Shown here: positions 1-12,000 of the stretch, in pieces
How positions within the stretch are numbered: position 1 is the stretch's first letter
How the letters are laid out: each line of letters begins with the position of its first letter
NCBI RefSeq assembly: GCF_000143535.2
Contig: NC_037323.1
Span: 1,736,001-1,800,000, forward strand
Source of the DNA: Botrytis cinerea B05.10
Lineage: Eukaryota > Ascomycota > Leotiomycetes > Helotiales > Sclerotiniaceae
Direction: 5' to 3'
Length of the DNA: 64,000 nucleotides
Program-made: the position numbers and the translations under genes
The notes under the pieces: model-generated
The model's input: the letters and a program-made list of their open reading frames with translations, nothing else
What the model was told of the DNA's origin: nothing
Databases searched by the model: none

Positions 1-732
1 GGTGTCGTAGCACCGGCTTAACGCGTATACGTAATCGCTAGTGTGTTGTTAGTTCTTGGGAGTTGCTAACCAGCTTAGCATTCTCAGTTTCAAGGAAGAA
101 GATACTCACAAAACTCCTTTAATCTGCCATTCTTTCTGCTTCATTAATTCCTCCAACCACTCTCTCCTCTCCCCCCCAACGTCATATCCACCATAATCAT
201 CTACTACTCTCCCAAGCCACTCTTCCCCCCATAACGGATGAACACTTGGATCCATATCTGCAAATAATACATAGATCCACGCTTTCTTTCTTTCCTCCTC
301 ACTTAATCCATCTACCATAGTTCCTAGCGCTGCATCTATGTATTGTCTTCCTTCATTCCTGTCCTGCATATCGCGCTTTATGGTTACATATGCTATACAC
401 ATATCCGGAACCTCTGTATCGCCATCTCCATCTGAGTCTCCCGAAAGATTTGAAGTCGAATTACTGAATAAAGATGTCTGATTGCCTTCGACCAGACCAT
501 CTAAAAAAGATAACCCCGAGGATTGGCGTCGATCAGAATAGTCTCTCTCATAGACATGTGTGCTATCGAAAAATGCGGAGTGTGGATCTCGCCAATAAAT
601 ATAGCGAAAAAATGAAAACAGCAATAGCCATATGGCGGCAGTAGTTATGAAAGAGAGAAAAGCGCCGCGGCTTGGAATAAGCGCATTGGGGTGCGGGAGA
701 GAAAGTTTGCGAAGGGGATTAGAATAATGCAT
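1..732 (-). CDS. PGAP4-like type II membrane glycosyltransferase, 3' part outside window
   Basis: The start codon is at 732 and the gene runs off the left edge. Exon 1 is 732..110; an intron of about 72 nt (GTGAGT donor at 109, CTAG acceptor ending at 38) is followed by an open exon 37..1. The join restores the string FDYVYALSRCYDT, which resembles the conserved DYxYxLxxC segment I associate with PGAP4 (TMEM246), and this is the best evidence for both the intron and the family. Residues about 28-46 form one hydrophobic segment after a basic N-terminus, giving a type II signal anchor with a lumenal C-terminal domain. A CIAYVTIKR stretch and a VLFADMDPSVHP stretch also fit that family. PGAP4 adds GalNAc to GPI anchors in the Golgi of animals; in fungi the role of the relatives is not established, so the function here is inferred. 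It could instead be another GT-A-like membrane enzyme. Confidence 0.62.
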
Positions 733-1739
733 TATATAGAAGAAATTGTTAATGTGTACAATGAAATAACAAATCCTAGAGTTAAAAGACTTTGAGTGAA
801 AGAAAGGAACTATCCAAATCCCAATTCGGTGGGAACTTCCTTCACTAGATGTTTAATTTGCATTTGAACAGGAAACCTCGATCATGAGATTGAAGGGCAC
901 AAATCATTCAGTTAATTAACCATTTTATTGAACAAACGTAAAGTTTGTAATTAATAGATGGGAGGGTACATACATGAAAAAGATAACTCAGCCTGATGGT
1001 AAGCACTTGCATGGTAGTATTGTGGGTATTTTGTGTGTATGCAGGATCAAAGGTACAAAGTAAGGCGCATAGCATTTTACACGGTAAAAACTAGGATATT
1101 GACATAAAGAAATCTTGGCGCTTACACTATGTCACATTTGAAAGCATTCGAAGGATGGAAATTTGGGATCTGCGAAGAGATGTCGCTGGACGGTTAAATA
1201 AAGATGCTTCAATGGGTTCGTAATCGTGGATGAGTTGTTGGTGGCTCTATGCCGTGCATAGCCTCTTTTGTAGGACCGGAGGTGTGCAGTAAAAATTATG
1301 TTATTACCCGGTTGTAACTTCAAATGTAGGTTTGACCAGAACAAAATCTTGATGAGGAATTGCCAATAAATGGCCCCTTCTCTTGGGATTATTCAATGGG
1401 AGGGGAGGAACTGTCTAGTGTCCACTTTGAAAAGCTTCATTCTCATTCCTTTCGTTCACAACTCCAATACTCTACAACACTCGGAATGTACTATACCTGT
1501 CAAATTTCTACTTTATTTAAGCTTTTGAGTGCCTTTTCATGGCTCATAGCAACTCCTCGTTGCTGTACACGAAACACAATTTTCCACCAAAAGTTTCTAC
1601 ACATGGTGGGAAAAGTAGCAATTAGTGTCGATGCCAGAACAAGATCCCCAGCGTAGTTAGCATTTTAATTACCAGTATAATCAGGTGTAAAATTGTAACC
1701 AAAGCACTGATTGATAAAGCTTTACTCAAATATTGACCA

Positions 1740-2582
1740 TTAAGGTTGCAAATTCGCTAGTGTTATATGGGTGTAAAAAATCCTGTAGCCATGCGTCTGG
1801 CGATACCGCTTCAACAGCCTCAAGCAGTCACAGATACGTCTCCAACTTCTAACAGTGGCTGAAATCCCCGAAATAATTATTGAGGGCCAGTGAAGCCAGA
1901 GTAGACAGATAGAGCTGATATCTATGAAATTTGATATACTCAATACAAGACCAAGAGAGATTAGAAGCTCGATGATCGATATCAAGGTATTTTTATAGGC
2001 CCGGATAATGCCATTTCTCAATGTAAACGTATCTTTTGCTAGACACGTCTACATAGGCTTCTCGCTAGAAGCACCTAGGCTCTGAAGCGAAGCTCGAGCT
2101 CGCGATTCCAAGACAGCCGTTGCTGCAACAGTAAAAGATGAAAATGGATCTTGGAAGGGACTAGTAGCCGTTTGTCTCAAGGCGTGTAGTGTGATATCAA
2201 AGAAGAGGAAAGCCAAGAGACAAAATCGTGAACGCAACGACACCCACCACGAAATGCGCAACTGTACTCGTTTGAATAACGAAGACATGAATTTACACAG
2301 AACTTGCGACTTTGGTTCTTATATGAGCAAGAGAATGTTGTATGAGATTCCCCAGAAACTCTTGTTTATTTGACGAGTCGAATCCAAGATACAACGATAT
2401 TCGCTATTTTCAGTCGTATGTCGAAATCGATGTGGGCGCCGAAAAGAAAAAGAAAATGCCCATCGCAGAGAAATTTGGCAAGGTAAGGTAGGATTATCCT
2501 CATTTGACACCCAAAAGGACGCCACATTTCGTGTCCCTTGATGCTTCTTTTTTCGTGTATCAATTCGGCTAGGCCAGAACAT
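1740..2582 (-). pseudogene. Possible decayed membrane-protein ORF
   Basis: One minus-strand frame runs from 2582 to 1740 (about 280 codons) with only two internal stops, near 2320 and at 2051..2049, far fewer than expected by chance. The middle and last thirds contain hydrophobic runs (for example LLAFLFF and LLISLGLVLSI) that could be membrane spans. I do not recognise the family. It may be a pseudogene, a gene with introns I cannot place, or chance. Confidence 0.25.
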
Positions 2583-2961
2583 TCGTCCATGAGAACTCGA
2601 ATCTAAGGCACAGCCATTTCTTCTGTCAAACTAGTAAAGGTTTCTTAGATCTTGGCGAAGAAATAGCACTTCCGCTTTAAATCCATTGTGGTTATGCATA
2701 AACCAGTACATCAAATCCAGACATTTCCTGTGGGGAAAATGTCTAAGTCTACCGTTAGATGAGACAGTGTTGCTTAAGTTTCCGCATGATTGAGATAGTT
2801 CATAAAGGCAGTAGAGTGTAAATTGGTTTTTAGACAAAAGAATAGCTAGAATCAGAATTCCAACGAGGGAGTCAGAGTTTGCTGCTCCAATCCCGTGCTC
2901 ATATCTCGTTGTGAAATGAGAACCAGAGAACTTGGAATACCTAAGCCTTAAGCAATAGCTA

Positions 2962-3486
2962 TCAAAACACTATGAATGAAGCCTGAAATTTCTGTACAGT
3001 GGCTGGCCCGTAAAGAGACAATCGGGGCCCTGCCAATGTTGTGTTGGAGGAAGCACTAGAATAAACTGTAAGAGACTCGGAATCGGCGAGATCTAGGGTT
3101 GAGTACCGTCCTAAGATCTCTGTTACGGAGATAATGATATATACCCCATCTTCGGACGAGAACCCGGATACTTCTGAGATTCCGCCATCGCTGATTGGGT
3201 ATATCCTGCTGAGAGAGAGCGTACTGCACTTGCTTGACGTATGTTTCGAGAAGACAGAATGTGGGCCTCTGCCAAAACCAGAAACATGTTTCTGTGTATT
3301 GTACGTCCACAGTAATCGATTCACCCCATACTCCCCATACTCGGCTGTGTTATACTCGCAATGACTGGGTGCCGTCCTAGCAAAGCACAGAGAATTTTCT
3401 GTAGGGTTATGCTTATCGGTGTGTTTGTAATTAATTGATAGCATCGACCTGTCTGTATTAACACACATTCTCAAACAAAGGTGCAA
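2962..3486 (-). CDS. Hypothetical protein, 174 codons, doubtful
   Basis: This single open frame starts with ATG and is Ser/Thr-rich, with no recognisable domain, signal peptide or membrane span. In a genome of this composition one random ORF of this size in 64 kb is not surprising. It is recorded only because nothing else occupies this stretch. Confidence 0.2.
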   Translation of the reverse strand: MHLCLRMCVNTDRSMLSINYKHTDKHNPTENSLCFARTAPSHCEYNTAEYGEYGVNRLLWTYNTQKHVSGFGRGPHSVFSKHTSSKCSTLSLSRIYPISDGGISEVSGFSSEDGVYIIISVTEILGRYSTLDLADSESLTVYSSASSNTTLAGPRLSLYGPATVQKFQASFIVF

Positions 3487-3997
3487 ATTTTTGTGAACAA
3501 CACCGTATTGGCCTCCAAGTCGAAGGCTTCAACACATCATCGCTGGCTTGACATGTCGTCTGAAAGGTTACAACGGTAATGTCTCATAACGTTGGACACT
3601 CAAGCTTTGCCAAGATGCTTGATATGCATTCCAAAATGACGGCCACAATGCTTGATTGAAGTCAATCTAAGGGAGTCGTTGATAGTCAAAACATTGCTGT
3701 GCAAGCCCCACAAAGGCATAGCCCGACGACTTGGTGGCCTCGAATAGGCAAAAGATTGTCTCTAATGATTACAGGCCACGCAGGCGGCGTAGGATTTTCC
3801 ATGCAATTGACAAAAAAACGCACAGACCATTTCCACTTTTCCACCATTAGTGGGATCCAGCTGAAGCTCCCTCGCTCCGTCTTCTATCTTAACGTGCTTA
3901 ACCAAATGAGGTTTGCAAGATGTTGAGACTTGTAACCGCTCAGCTCCCTTGGTAGATCATTTTGAAGCTGGAGAATCATATCAGAATGCATGAGATA

Positions 3998-4035
3998 GTA
4001 AGTATATAATAAGTATATAATAAGTATATAATAAG
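3998..4035 (+). promoter_or_regulatory. Triple 12-bp TATATAATAAG-type repeat, likely TATA region
   Basis: Three consecutive copies of a 12-bp unit containing TATATAA lie 118-155 bp upstream of the start codon at 4153. Position and sequence fit a multiplied TATA element for that gene, but no transcription start can be seen from sequence alone. Confidence 0.45.
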
Positions 4036-4152
4036 AGGTAGAGTTTGGCCAAGTATCATTACACTTTTCACACCATCGTTGTCTCGCGTTTTCATTCTAT
4101 CAAACAAGACTGTACTTTTTTTCATCCCATTAACACAGCTTACATTACAACC

Positions 4153-5837
4153 ATGGGCATTCTAGTCAAACTCATCGGCTCAGGAGTTGGTCTTGTATCA
4201 GAAACAATCCACCATCATCGCAATAAGTCCTCATCAAATCTACCGCAGGCTTCGTCCAATGGCGAAAGTAGTCGAGCAGGTGCGCAATCCAATCACCAAT
4301 ACAACGATGCCCCTCCTCAATATGTTGAGCTATCCGCAGAAGATGCCGATAGAATGATGGCAAGAGGCCAAGCTGTTCCAGTAAATGAGAAGGAAAAGCA
4401 CGACCTCGAAAAGGAATACGAGCATGATGATTCCTCGGACACAGAATCAGAGGAAGGAGACGAGGAAGCCTGGGCTTTAGACGAAGCCACAGATAGATCT
4501 GGTCCTGCCACCCCTTCTGAAGAGTCTACACAAGATGCAAATGAGCTTGTCGATGTGTTTATGCGAAATCATCCACCCCCAGCATATAGTGCCGAGAAAT
4601 CGAGATTGCCTTGTCCGGTCATTCTCCCACAACGCAGACCTAGGGATAAGAAGCGTGGTTTCATCAGAGCATATGCGCCAGTGTTGGAAGATTGCGGGGT
4701 TGATCAAGCTGCTTTCTTGGATTTTCTAAAAACTTTTTACCAGGCAAGCAAAGCTTCTCCGTGGTTGCAAGTTATAAATGCAGCGGCCGGAATTGTAGGT
4801 TTTGTGCCAGGCCCAATCACAATGGGTGTATCTATCGCTACTCAATTTGCAGTTGGTGTTGCTATGGAGCTACAATCACGATCAAGGTTGGTTCTTCCTA
4901 TTTCAATGTTTTCAATATGAGCTGATGGGTATTTTGCAGGACAAATACCTTCCTCGATAGAATGAACAATGAGTTCTTCATGCCTCGTGGTCTTTACTGC
5001 TTGATACTTACATACAAGCCCGAATCATCAGAAACTCACGCATCTGTTGATATTACCAAAGCTATTTCTTCATCCCTTGATGATACATCCACAGGTTTCA
5101 AAAAGACGTTGAAGAGCATTAAACTGTCAAGCGGGACGACCTATGGAGAGCTTGAGATGCCAGAAGCCGCACCCTTGATTTTTCCAGCACTGGATCGCAT
5201 CGCCGACATCGAGGGAGGTGAAAACTCTCAGAAGAGCAATAAATTCAAGGACAGTGGAAAGTTCGTGACCGATTACTTTGATCGTCGAGCCCAAGCCAAA
5301 TACGTCAGTTCTCCACTTTCTCCGCTTTCCTCCCCTCGCCAGCTTCCCCAGGTCTTATTTTGCTTCCCCACAAACTCTAGACTAACGAAAATAGGCAATG
5401 GAAAATCCAACCAGCTCTTTAGCAACGCCTAAACCGCAATTTTACTCCCGCTACTCTGACCCAAATCACCCGGCTAGTAGCGGGTCACTCATATCCCTCA
5501 TCACTGGCGGTCATATCAATCCACAAGCGCGAAGAACGGAGCGAAAAGCTGCAAAGGAAGAAAGAAGGCAGAACAGAAGAACTAGAAGGGTGTACCGAAG
5601 AGGAGAAGTCTTTACTCCAGAGACGGGACTTAGGAGAAAGAGAAAGCCTGGACTTGTAAAGAGAATTTTACAAAAGGTCAGTTTTGGAACATCAAATTTC
5701 CCCGCTAGTAGTTCATGGAGTGTACAAGCTAACTATTTTTTCAGGATGTGCTTTACCTGATGGTCGTGAGTTATGACCGGGAAAGTGCGGAATATCAGGC
5801 TGGTATGCAAAGTGTTGTGCAAGAAAGAGGGGTATAA
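4153..5837 (+). CDS. Uncharacterised ascomycete-specific protein, four exons
   Basis: Exons 4153..4886, 4940..5303, 5395..5676 and 5745..5837 join in frame to give 490 residues. The start was chosen because its ATG sits in a good context (ACCATGG); an upstream in-frame ATG at 4045 would lie in the leader. Residues 30-140 are polar and acidic, probably disordered. A conserved block around residues 175-300 (RGFIRAYAPVLEDCGVDQ, then SPWLQVI, then a Gly-rich hydrophobic helix, then RTNTFLDRMN) belongs to a family I know from many Pezizomycotina genomes as hypothetical proteins. A very basic Arg/Lys-rich segment precedes the last exon, and the C-terminus (DVLYLMVVSYD) is also conserved. No enzyme motif is visible. 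The hydrophobic stretch might associate with membrane. Function is unknown; the gene model is well supported by frame-restoring splices. Confidence 0.8.
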
Positions 5838-6628
5838 TGACATGTCCTGTAATGAAAAATATACCGGATAACCATAATTCGTCTATTTGTTTATTTCAAT
5901 CTTTCTTCTAAGCATTTCAGTTGGTCCCCACGCGATTTAAATAACATTCAGACATCCCCGAATTTCATGGCCTTAATCAACCGTCCGATTGTCTTTCCAT
6001 AGTAAAATATTTGAAACGTTAGCTTGGTACTGAGGTACGAAGCATCACACATCGCAATGAAAAGTTCTCATGGCGCGATTCATCAACTCTAGTTGAGGTC
6101 AAATCCCATGAGGTGCGGAAAGCTTTTGCGAGTTCAAGAATGGCAATTGGAGAAGTTCTCATAATTATTGCTTTTATGAAATGCTACGTAAAGCTAGCAC
6201 TATGAATGAGGTGTTCGAGGCCTAGCTACTAGCTCTTAAGGGTCACATGATTGCTATTTTAACACGCGAGTTGTAGTCTTCAGGTTAAAGCACAGGGAAG
6301 CACACGTCAGTTGATGAGCAATGATTGGTTCGTTGAATGCTACCTGAGTATTTGAGGTGTAGCCATACTTTGAATAGAGAATGGAGTTAGGCGTTCAACC
6401 CTGAGAAGCAGCAGCGTCCAAATTTTAAACCCCAGACAGGTGAAAAAATAGACATTATATCGTTAAATTGAATGAACGTGAGTAAGCAAGTTGCTACACT
6501 AAGATCATAACAAGCCAGACAGTACCAAGATCTGTCAGAGTACCCAAAGAAATAACTTCATCATTTTCCTCGGAAGTCTCAAAAGAAGTTAGTCAGCTGA
6601 TCGTTCGAGGACTGACAAATCGCTCTCA
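5838..6628. other. Convergent intergenic spacer
   Basis: These 0.8 kb lie between two convergent genes and should hold both 3' UTRs. No ORF with family features, RNA gene or repeat was seen. Confidence 0.5.
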
Positions 6629-7748
6629 TCAATCTTTGCTTCTGGAGTCGTCTTCAGAATGGGGAGTATCGTAATGGGGCTTGGACTTCGTGCCGCGGTT
6701 GTGAATAGATATTGTGTTGTACTCATTAACAGCAAGATCAAACATCCCTGAATTACCATACTGGTCGTACATTATGACCGAAGGAGGATCAAACCACCAA
6801 CCAAGGTCCCAAATACCCAATGGACCCGACGTCTTCAAGCGAGTAAGACATAGAGAATTTGCATTCTCTCTAATAACAATATCTCTTGACCAAGCCTTTG
6901 GGTGCGGCGTTCCATCGACGTAGTGCGTCAATCCTGTGGTAAATGAAATAGTCGTTAATAAATATCAAATGGTTTGATCTAAACTGAAGAAGGGTGGTGT
7001 TGGAAAATAGAACTTGTAAAAAAATAAGAAGGATAAAACGAGACCTACCAGCGTTCACCGTCTTCCTTGGCCCCATAGGCCACATATAGTGTAGGTGTGG
7101 GCCTGCGCGATGATATGCTACGCTGTTGCGCATTCCCACAACTGCAAAATTTTCATCTCTGTATCCATAGCGGTCGGCTCTGATAAACGGGTGAACCTTG
7201 CTTCTGAGGAAATAGTTGTCCTGGTCCCAGCCGCTGCCGCTGGCGGTATCTTCTCTCCACCATTCGGAATTGGATAAAGAATACCGAATTTCCTGGTAGC
7301 CCCGAAAATCAATGTAAGAGTCGTTTTCTGCACTGCGGGTTGTGATCACTTTGCTGTTTGGCTGGGTAATACGTGCTCCAACTCTCTTGACCTCAGCTTT
7401 TGTTGTGCTGACCCAATATCGTTTATTTTGGTCCACCATAAATGGCTGCGTAGGAGGATCTCCTGCATCGGCGGCAAATCCTGTACCTTGAGGCATTGTG
7501 TGTGAAAATTCATTCTCAACAGATGTAAACTTCCATGGGCCAACGAGCTTCTCGTCAGTGTTGTAATAGTCAACTAACTCAATTTTCGCTAGCTCTGCCG
7601 CCGTCAAGAGGTATGGATCGTAGTTAATTGGATTTATTGCCTTGATCAAGACATTTGCAGCTACCTGCATCTGACCGTTCGCAAATAGAGAAGTTCCTGC
7701 CTCACTTGTATTTATACTCAAAAGTGTTACCTCCCATTGTACAGACAT
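6629..7748 (-). CDS. Unknown 334-residue protein divergently paired with the RHS gene
   Basis: Exon 1 is 7748..7049 and exon 2 is 6933..6629; the 115-nt intron has a GTAGGT donor and CACAG acceptor, and the join (NAG-LTHYVDG) stays in frame. The protein has no signal peptide or membrane span and is rich in Trp, Tyr and Asn. The first ~60 residues (FANGQMQV, then VLIKAINP, then IELVDYYNT) read like a beta-rich domain; later come YWVSTTK and SGSGWDQDNYF, and near the end a LCLTRL...WDLGWWF...YDQYGNSG region. The last ~20 residues are polar and charged. I have a vague impression of bacterial relatives of this layout but cannot name a family. It is the immediate divergent neighbour of the RHS gene, 1.3 kb away. 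It might be a partner, an immunity-like protein or unrelated. An adaptor role is only inference from position. Confidence 0.75.
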
Positions 7749-9048
7749 GATTCACGGTATCACTTGTGTGTGTAATTAACTTGAGGAAATAAGTATGTTG
7801 TGTGACGACGAATCTGATTGCTTAGAACTGGTAAGTTTAAGTGAGAAGTGCAATGAACAAAGTGTTCAGATCTCTCTTACTGGGCATATGAAGTGTTATA
7901 TGCACACACTACCACACTCAAATTCCTCTCCGCGCGTTTCCTTGGTTGTTATAGATTAGAGCACTGAAAGGTGCACTTGGTGGGCACACCTTAATTGTAC
8001 GCCCCCATTCTCCCCAACAGTCATCAATGAAGCTTGAAGAGGAGCATGATCATTAACAGTTTTGGCTTTCATTCAACGCCTCTTTACAAGTATGAAACAT
8101 ACGATCCCTCATTATCACACCACAATTTTTTAGTTTCACAAGTAAAGCTGTATCATGACAGTATATTATTCGAATTGATCATACATAATACTCGATTCGT
8201 CTCTCTCATTACTTTCCACATTGTACTTGGCGAGCTGAACATTGAAAGAGGGCTTGCTGACTATAATTACACGAATACGAACTCTGCACACAATTAAGTG
8301 AGGGCTTGGTGTACCCCTCTTGCCACGTTTCACGAGATTATGTATATCGCTTGAAATGTATGTTATGCATTGTCATGCCATTCAAGAAGAAGCTTTCTAC
8401 ATATCTGTGAGCAACAATATGGTACAACATGTTTAATTAATGCAGCTTACATCTGAAAGGCCTCGTTTATTCATCAAACTGCCTTAAAATACCCCGCTCA
8501 TGATCACTTTAGAGGTTGTAAAGCTTTCGTAACTGATTTCTTCTATGGTTAAACACACGATTATTTGTGTGCTGAAGCTTGTATTGAAAATGATGTGTTT
8601 TCAGTACTTTGGCCAAGGCCCGTTTCAGTACCAAAACTGAACCGGCTGCATTGAGTCTCCGAAGTCTAACCAACTCATGGGGCCTTTTACACAGATGCAA
8701 TGCATTGTTCGAGGTGTATGCTGGACCTCGCAAGCATCGATAACATTTCTCTATCAAAATCCCACTCGATACCACTGTGGCTGTAGATACCTAAGAGAAG
8801 TGAATTGAATAATATCATCTAGAGTCATTCTGGGCTGCCGAGATTGGTTAACCTCATGGATCCAACCACTGTTGAGATAGTTTTGTCCTTCGTTTCTTCT
8901 GCAGCTTGATTGGTCATCTTCGGCGAGGAGAAATAGAGGATAGCCCATTTCCTTCAAAAACAACTAGCCATCTACCTATGGTTATATTCTGAATTTAGTA
9001 ACACAACTATTGAAAGTTTTTCCCAAGTTATCTTTCATCAACGCAAAA
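7749..9048. other. Divergent promoter region between the 334-aa gene and the RHS gene
   Basis: These 1.3 kb separate two divergently transcribed genes and must contain both promoters. Only short unconvincing ORFs are present. No clear TATA pair, repeat or known binding-site array was recognised. Confidence 0.5.
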
Positions 9049-12000
9049 ATGACATCCAGTTCTACTATCTATTCTCAGGGGTTCAATTTTAGTGACTTTT
9101 TGCAGAAAGGCGTCGATCCACGCACAGGCCAATACACGTGTATGGTTGATCTATACGAAGCACCAATTCAAGCCAGAAATTGTCCTCCGTTCAAGCTGTC
9201 CTTATCCTTTCATCCCTTGAATACAAAGGATTTCGGATTAGGACAAGGATGGACATTCAACCTCCCTTCTTATGAACACCGCCAGTCGAACCGAGTAGTC
9301 AGCCTCTCTACAGGCGAGTCTTACCGAGTTACCGAAACATCTAGCGCCATCTTCACCACCGACCAAAAGCTCAAAAGCTCGACTTTGAAGAAACTGGATG
9401 CCAATACTTACCAGATTACATACAAATCGGGCCAGATCGAGACTTTATCCAATTTCAACAATAGATACAATAAGACTGTTCTCGTTGACTTATATGCATC
9501 CACTGGACGTTCCCTATCATTCACTTGGTCTGCGTTTGGTGAGATTGCTCGCCTCGACAAGATTCAGCAGGGCTCAGAAATCCTTCTTGAAGTCAAGTAT
9601 GGGGAATCTCAAGTGGAGATAACAAAAGCTCCGAATACACCCGAAGCAACTACATTCACTCTCATTCAAAGAAGCAATCAGCTGGTAGAGATCCGTTTTC
9701 CTTGGGATGGAGCGTCCTGGAAGTTCAACTATCAGAAGTTTGGCCAAATGGTTCATCTGAACAATGTAACTAGCCCGACTGGCCTCGTGGAGGAGATTAC
9801 CTACAAAGAACAAGGACATCGATTGCCAACAGGGGCCCCTTACCAGGCAATTCCTTATGCCATATCTCACACTTCACGTCCTGGAAACTCACAGCCTCCA
9901 ATCACAACCTCCTACACATATTCTGATTACAACTTTCTTGCATATGGTAGTAGCCAAAATTGGAAAGACGGAGAAGACAATCTGTTTCTTACTCGCGATG
10001 AATACCAATACACGTCAAATGTTCAAATTCAAGGCGGGATGGTAACGAAGAATACTTACAATAAGTTCCATCTTCTTATCAGTTCTGAACAACAGAAAGG
10101 TGTCAAGCAGGTCACTCAGAAGATCACATATCATGCGATCCCATTCGCATCATTTGAAAACCAACCTGCACAATATCAATTGCCCAAAACTGTCGAGACT
10201 ATCTACAAGGATACAGCTAGTCAGGCAACCCGCACGGAAACTAGCTATCATGTCTTTGACGAGTGGGGAAATCCTACACAAGACATCAGACCAACTGGTA
10301 TCCGAATCGATCGCAACTACTACCCACCAGCTGGTGATGGAATATATTGCCCACGTGATCCTCATGACTTCCAAAGATATCTGAAACGCGAGACAGTGAC
10401 ACCAGCTAATGCTGCGGGGCCAACTCGTAGTGAGCATTATACATATGCCCAAATGCCCACAGCGACTGGTGCAAAGGCGAGCTACCTTGTTGTTCTCCAA
10501 CAGAAGCAAAATATGGAAGGAACCCAGCTTCTTACCAAGTTCGATTACACTTATGTGAACAGTGCTGCAGCAAGAGATCACACCCGTCTTCAGAAACAGG
10601 TGACGCGGCTCTATGATCAATATCCCACAACACAGAGCTGGACCTACACATACCCCAGTAGCAGCCAATTTGTACAGACGATGGCCACGACGGCTTTCGA
10701 TAATTCTACAGTAGTGGAGGAGACGGGCTATTCATTGTGGTCAGGGCTTACAGCAACTCATAAGAATCAAACTGGCATTTCCACCCACTTTTACTACGAC
10801 AGCCTCGGTCGCTCAACCAAGATAGTTCACTCTCAAGGAACATCCTATGAATCCGTTGAGCGCCAGGAGTACATTTCCCTTGGAGTTAACAATGGATCCA
10901 GCAGAACAGTGACTGATGCAAAGGGAGTACAAACCCGCTACATCACAGATGGGTTGGAAAGGCTTTGGCGGGCTGAGAAACAGGATGACCAAGTGTTTCG
11001 GATGATCCAAGAAAACACCTATAACGCTCAGGATCAACTCATTACAACATCCGACATTGATTGGCTGAGAACAGACAAGATAGAGTCGCCATCTGAGCAA
11101 AAGAGCATTAAGTCAATGGAATATGACGATTGGGGCAAGGTCTATAGGGTGTCTGAAAATTCTGGCTTGCGTACATTGACCAACACAGATCCAATCACCA
11201 ACACAAAAGTTGAAGGTGTTGAAGGCGAGGGTATGACTAAGACCAAGTTGAATCTTTTCGGCGCGCCCACACAGATAGCACTCTATCGCAAGGACAATAC
11301 CCTCTACAGCAAAATGGACTACACCTATGATGGCCTGAATCGTCTTCTCAAGCAGCAGGATAATCTTGGTCGTGTAACTGAATACAAACCCGATTCCTTT
11401 GACCGGGTAGTTGAGACCATCTGGCCTGGTGCTCGCGTGGTCAAGACACAATATGCAAGTCAAACCACTGCCTTATTGCCGACTTCAGTGAAGCTTAATG
11501 ACCGAAAAGTGGGCGAGCAATCATTCGATGGATTAGGCCGTGTTACGAGGAAAGTCATTGGTACACGAACTACTAGCCAAAGTTATTCAGGAATTTCACC
11601 TGATCCAGCACAAATAACCAACGCGAAGGGAGAGCAACACAACTTGACCTACCAGTTAGCTTTGGATGGTGCGCTTACACAGATATCCAGTAGCAATCAT
11701 ACAGATGCCTATAAGTATGACGCTAAAACTGCTGCTCCGTTGCAGTTTAAAGGTGCTTATTCGACTCACGATCTACAATATCTGAATTCTGGGCTACTTT
11801 CTCGGGAAACCATATCTATTACTGGAGGCCAGACATTCTCTGCTCTGTATGCTTATTCAATGGCCGGAAAGTTGCAAAAGTATACCGATGCGAACGGGAA
11901 ATTGCAAGAGACCCGTTATGACGCGTTTGGAAGACCCCAACAGGTAGCACAAGGAAGATTGAAAGTATCATTTGTCTACGATAGCGCTAGTCGTGTAACA

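Larger units (their letters stand above)
733..4152. other. Gene-poor spacer with possible decayed ORFs
   Basis: About 3.4 kb separates the PGAP4-like gene from the next well-supported gene. I see no convincing intact gene. Two minus-strand stretches are unusually open and are listed separately (1740..2582 and 2962..3486). A short tandem TATATAA array lies at its right end. No terminal repeats, transposase motifs or RNA genes were recognised. Confidence 0.5.

Noticed and set aside
9010..9048. In-frame upstream extension of the RHS gene
   Set aside because: It begins with TTG, not ATG, and the first ATG at 9049 precedes the region where family similarity begins.
10150..10668. 172-codon minus-strand ORF inside the RHS gene
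   Set aside because: Antisense shadow of the repeat region; Cys/Ile/Ser-rich with no family features.
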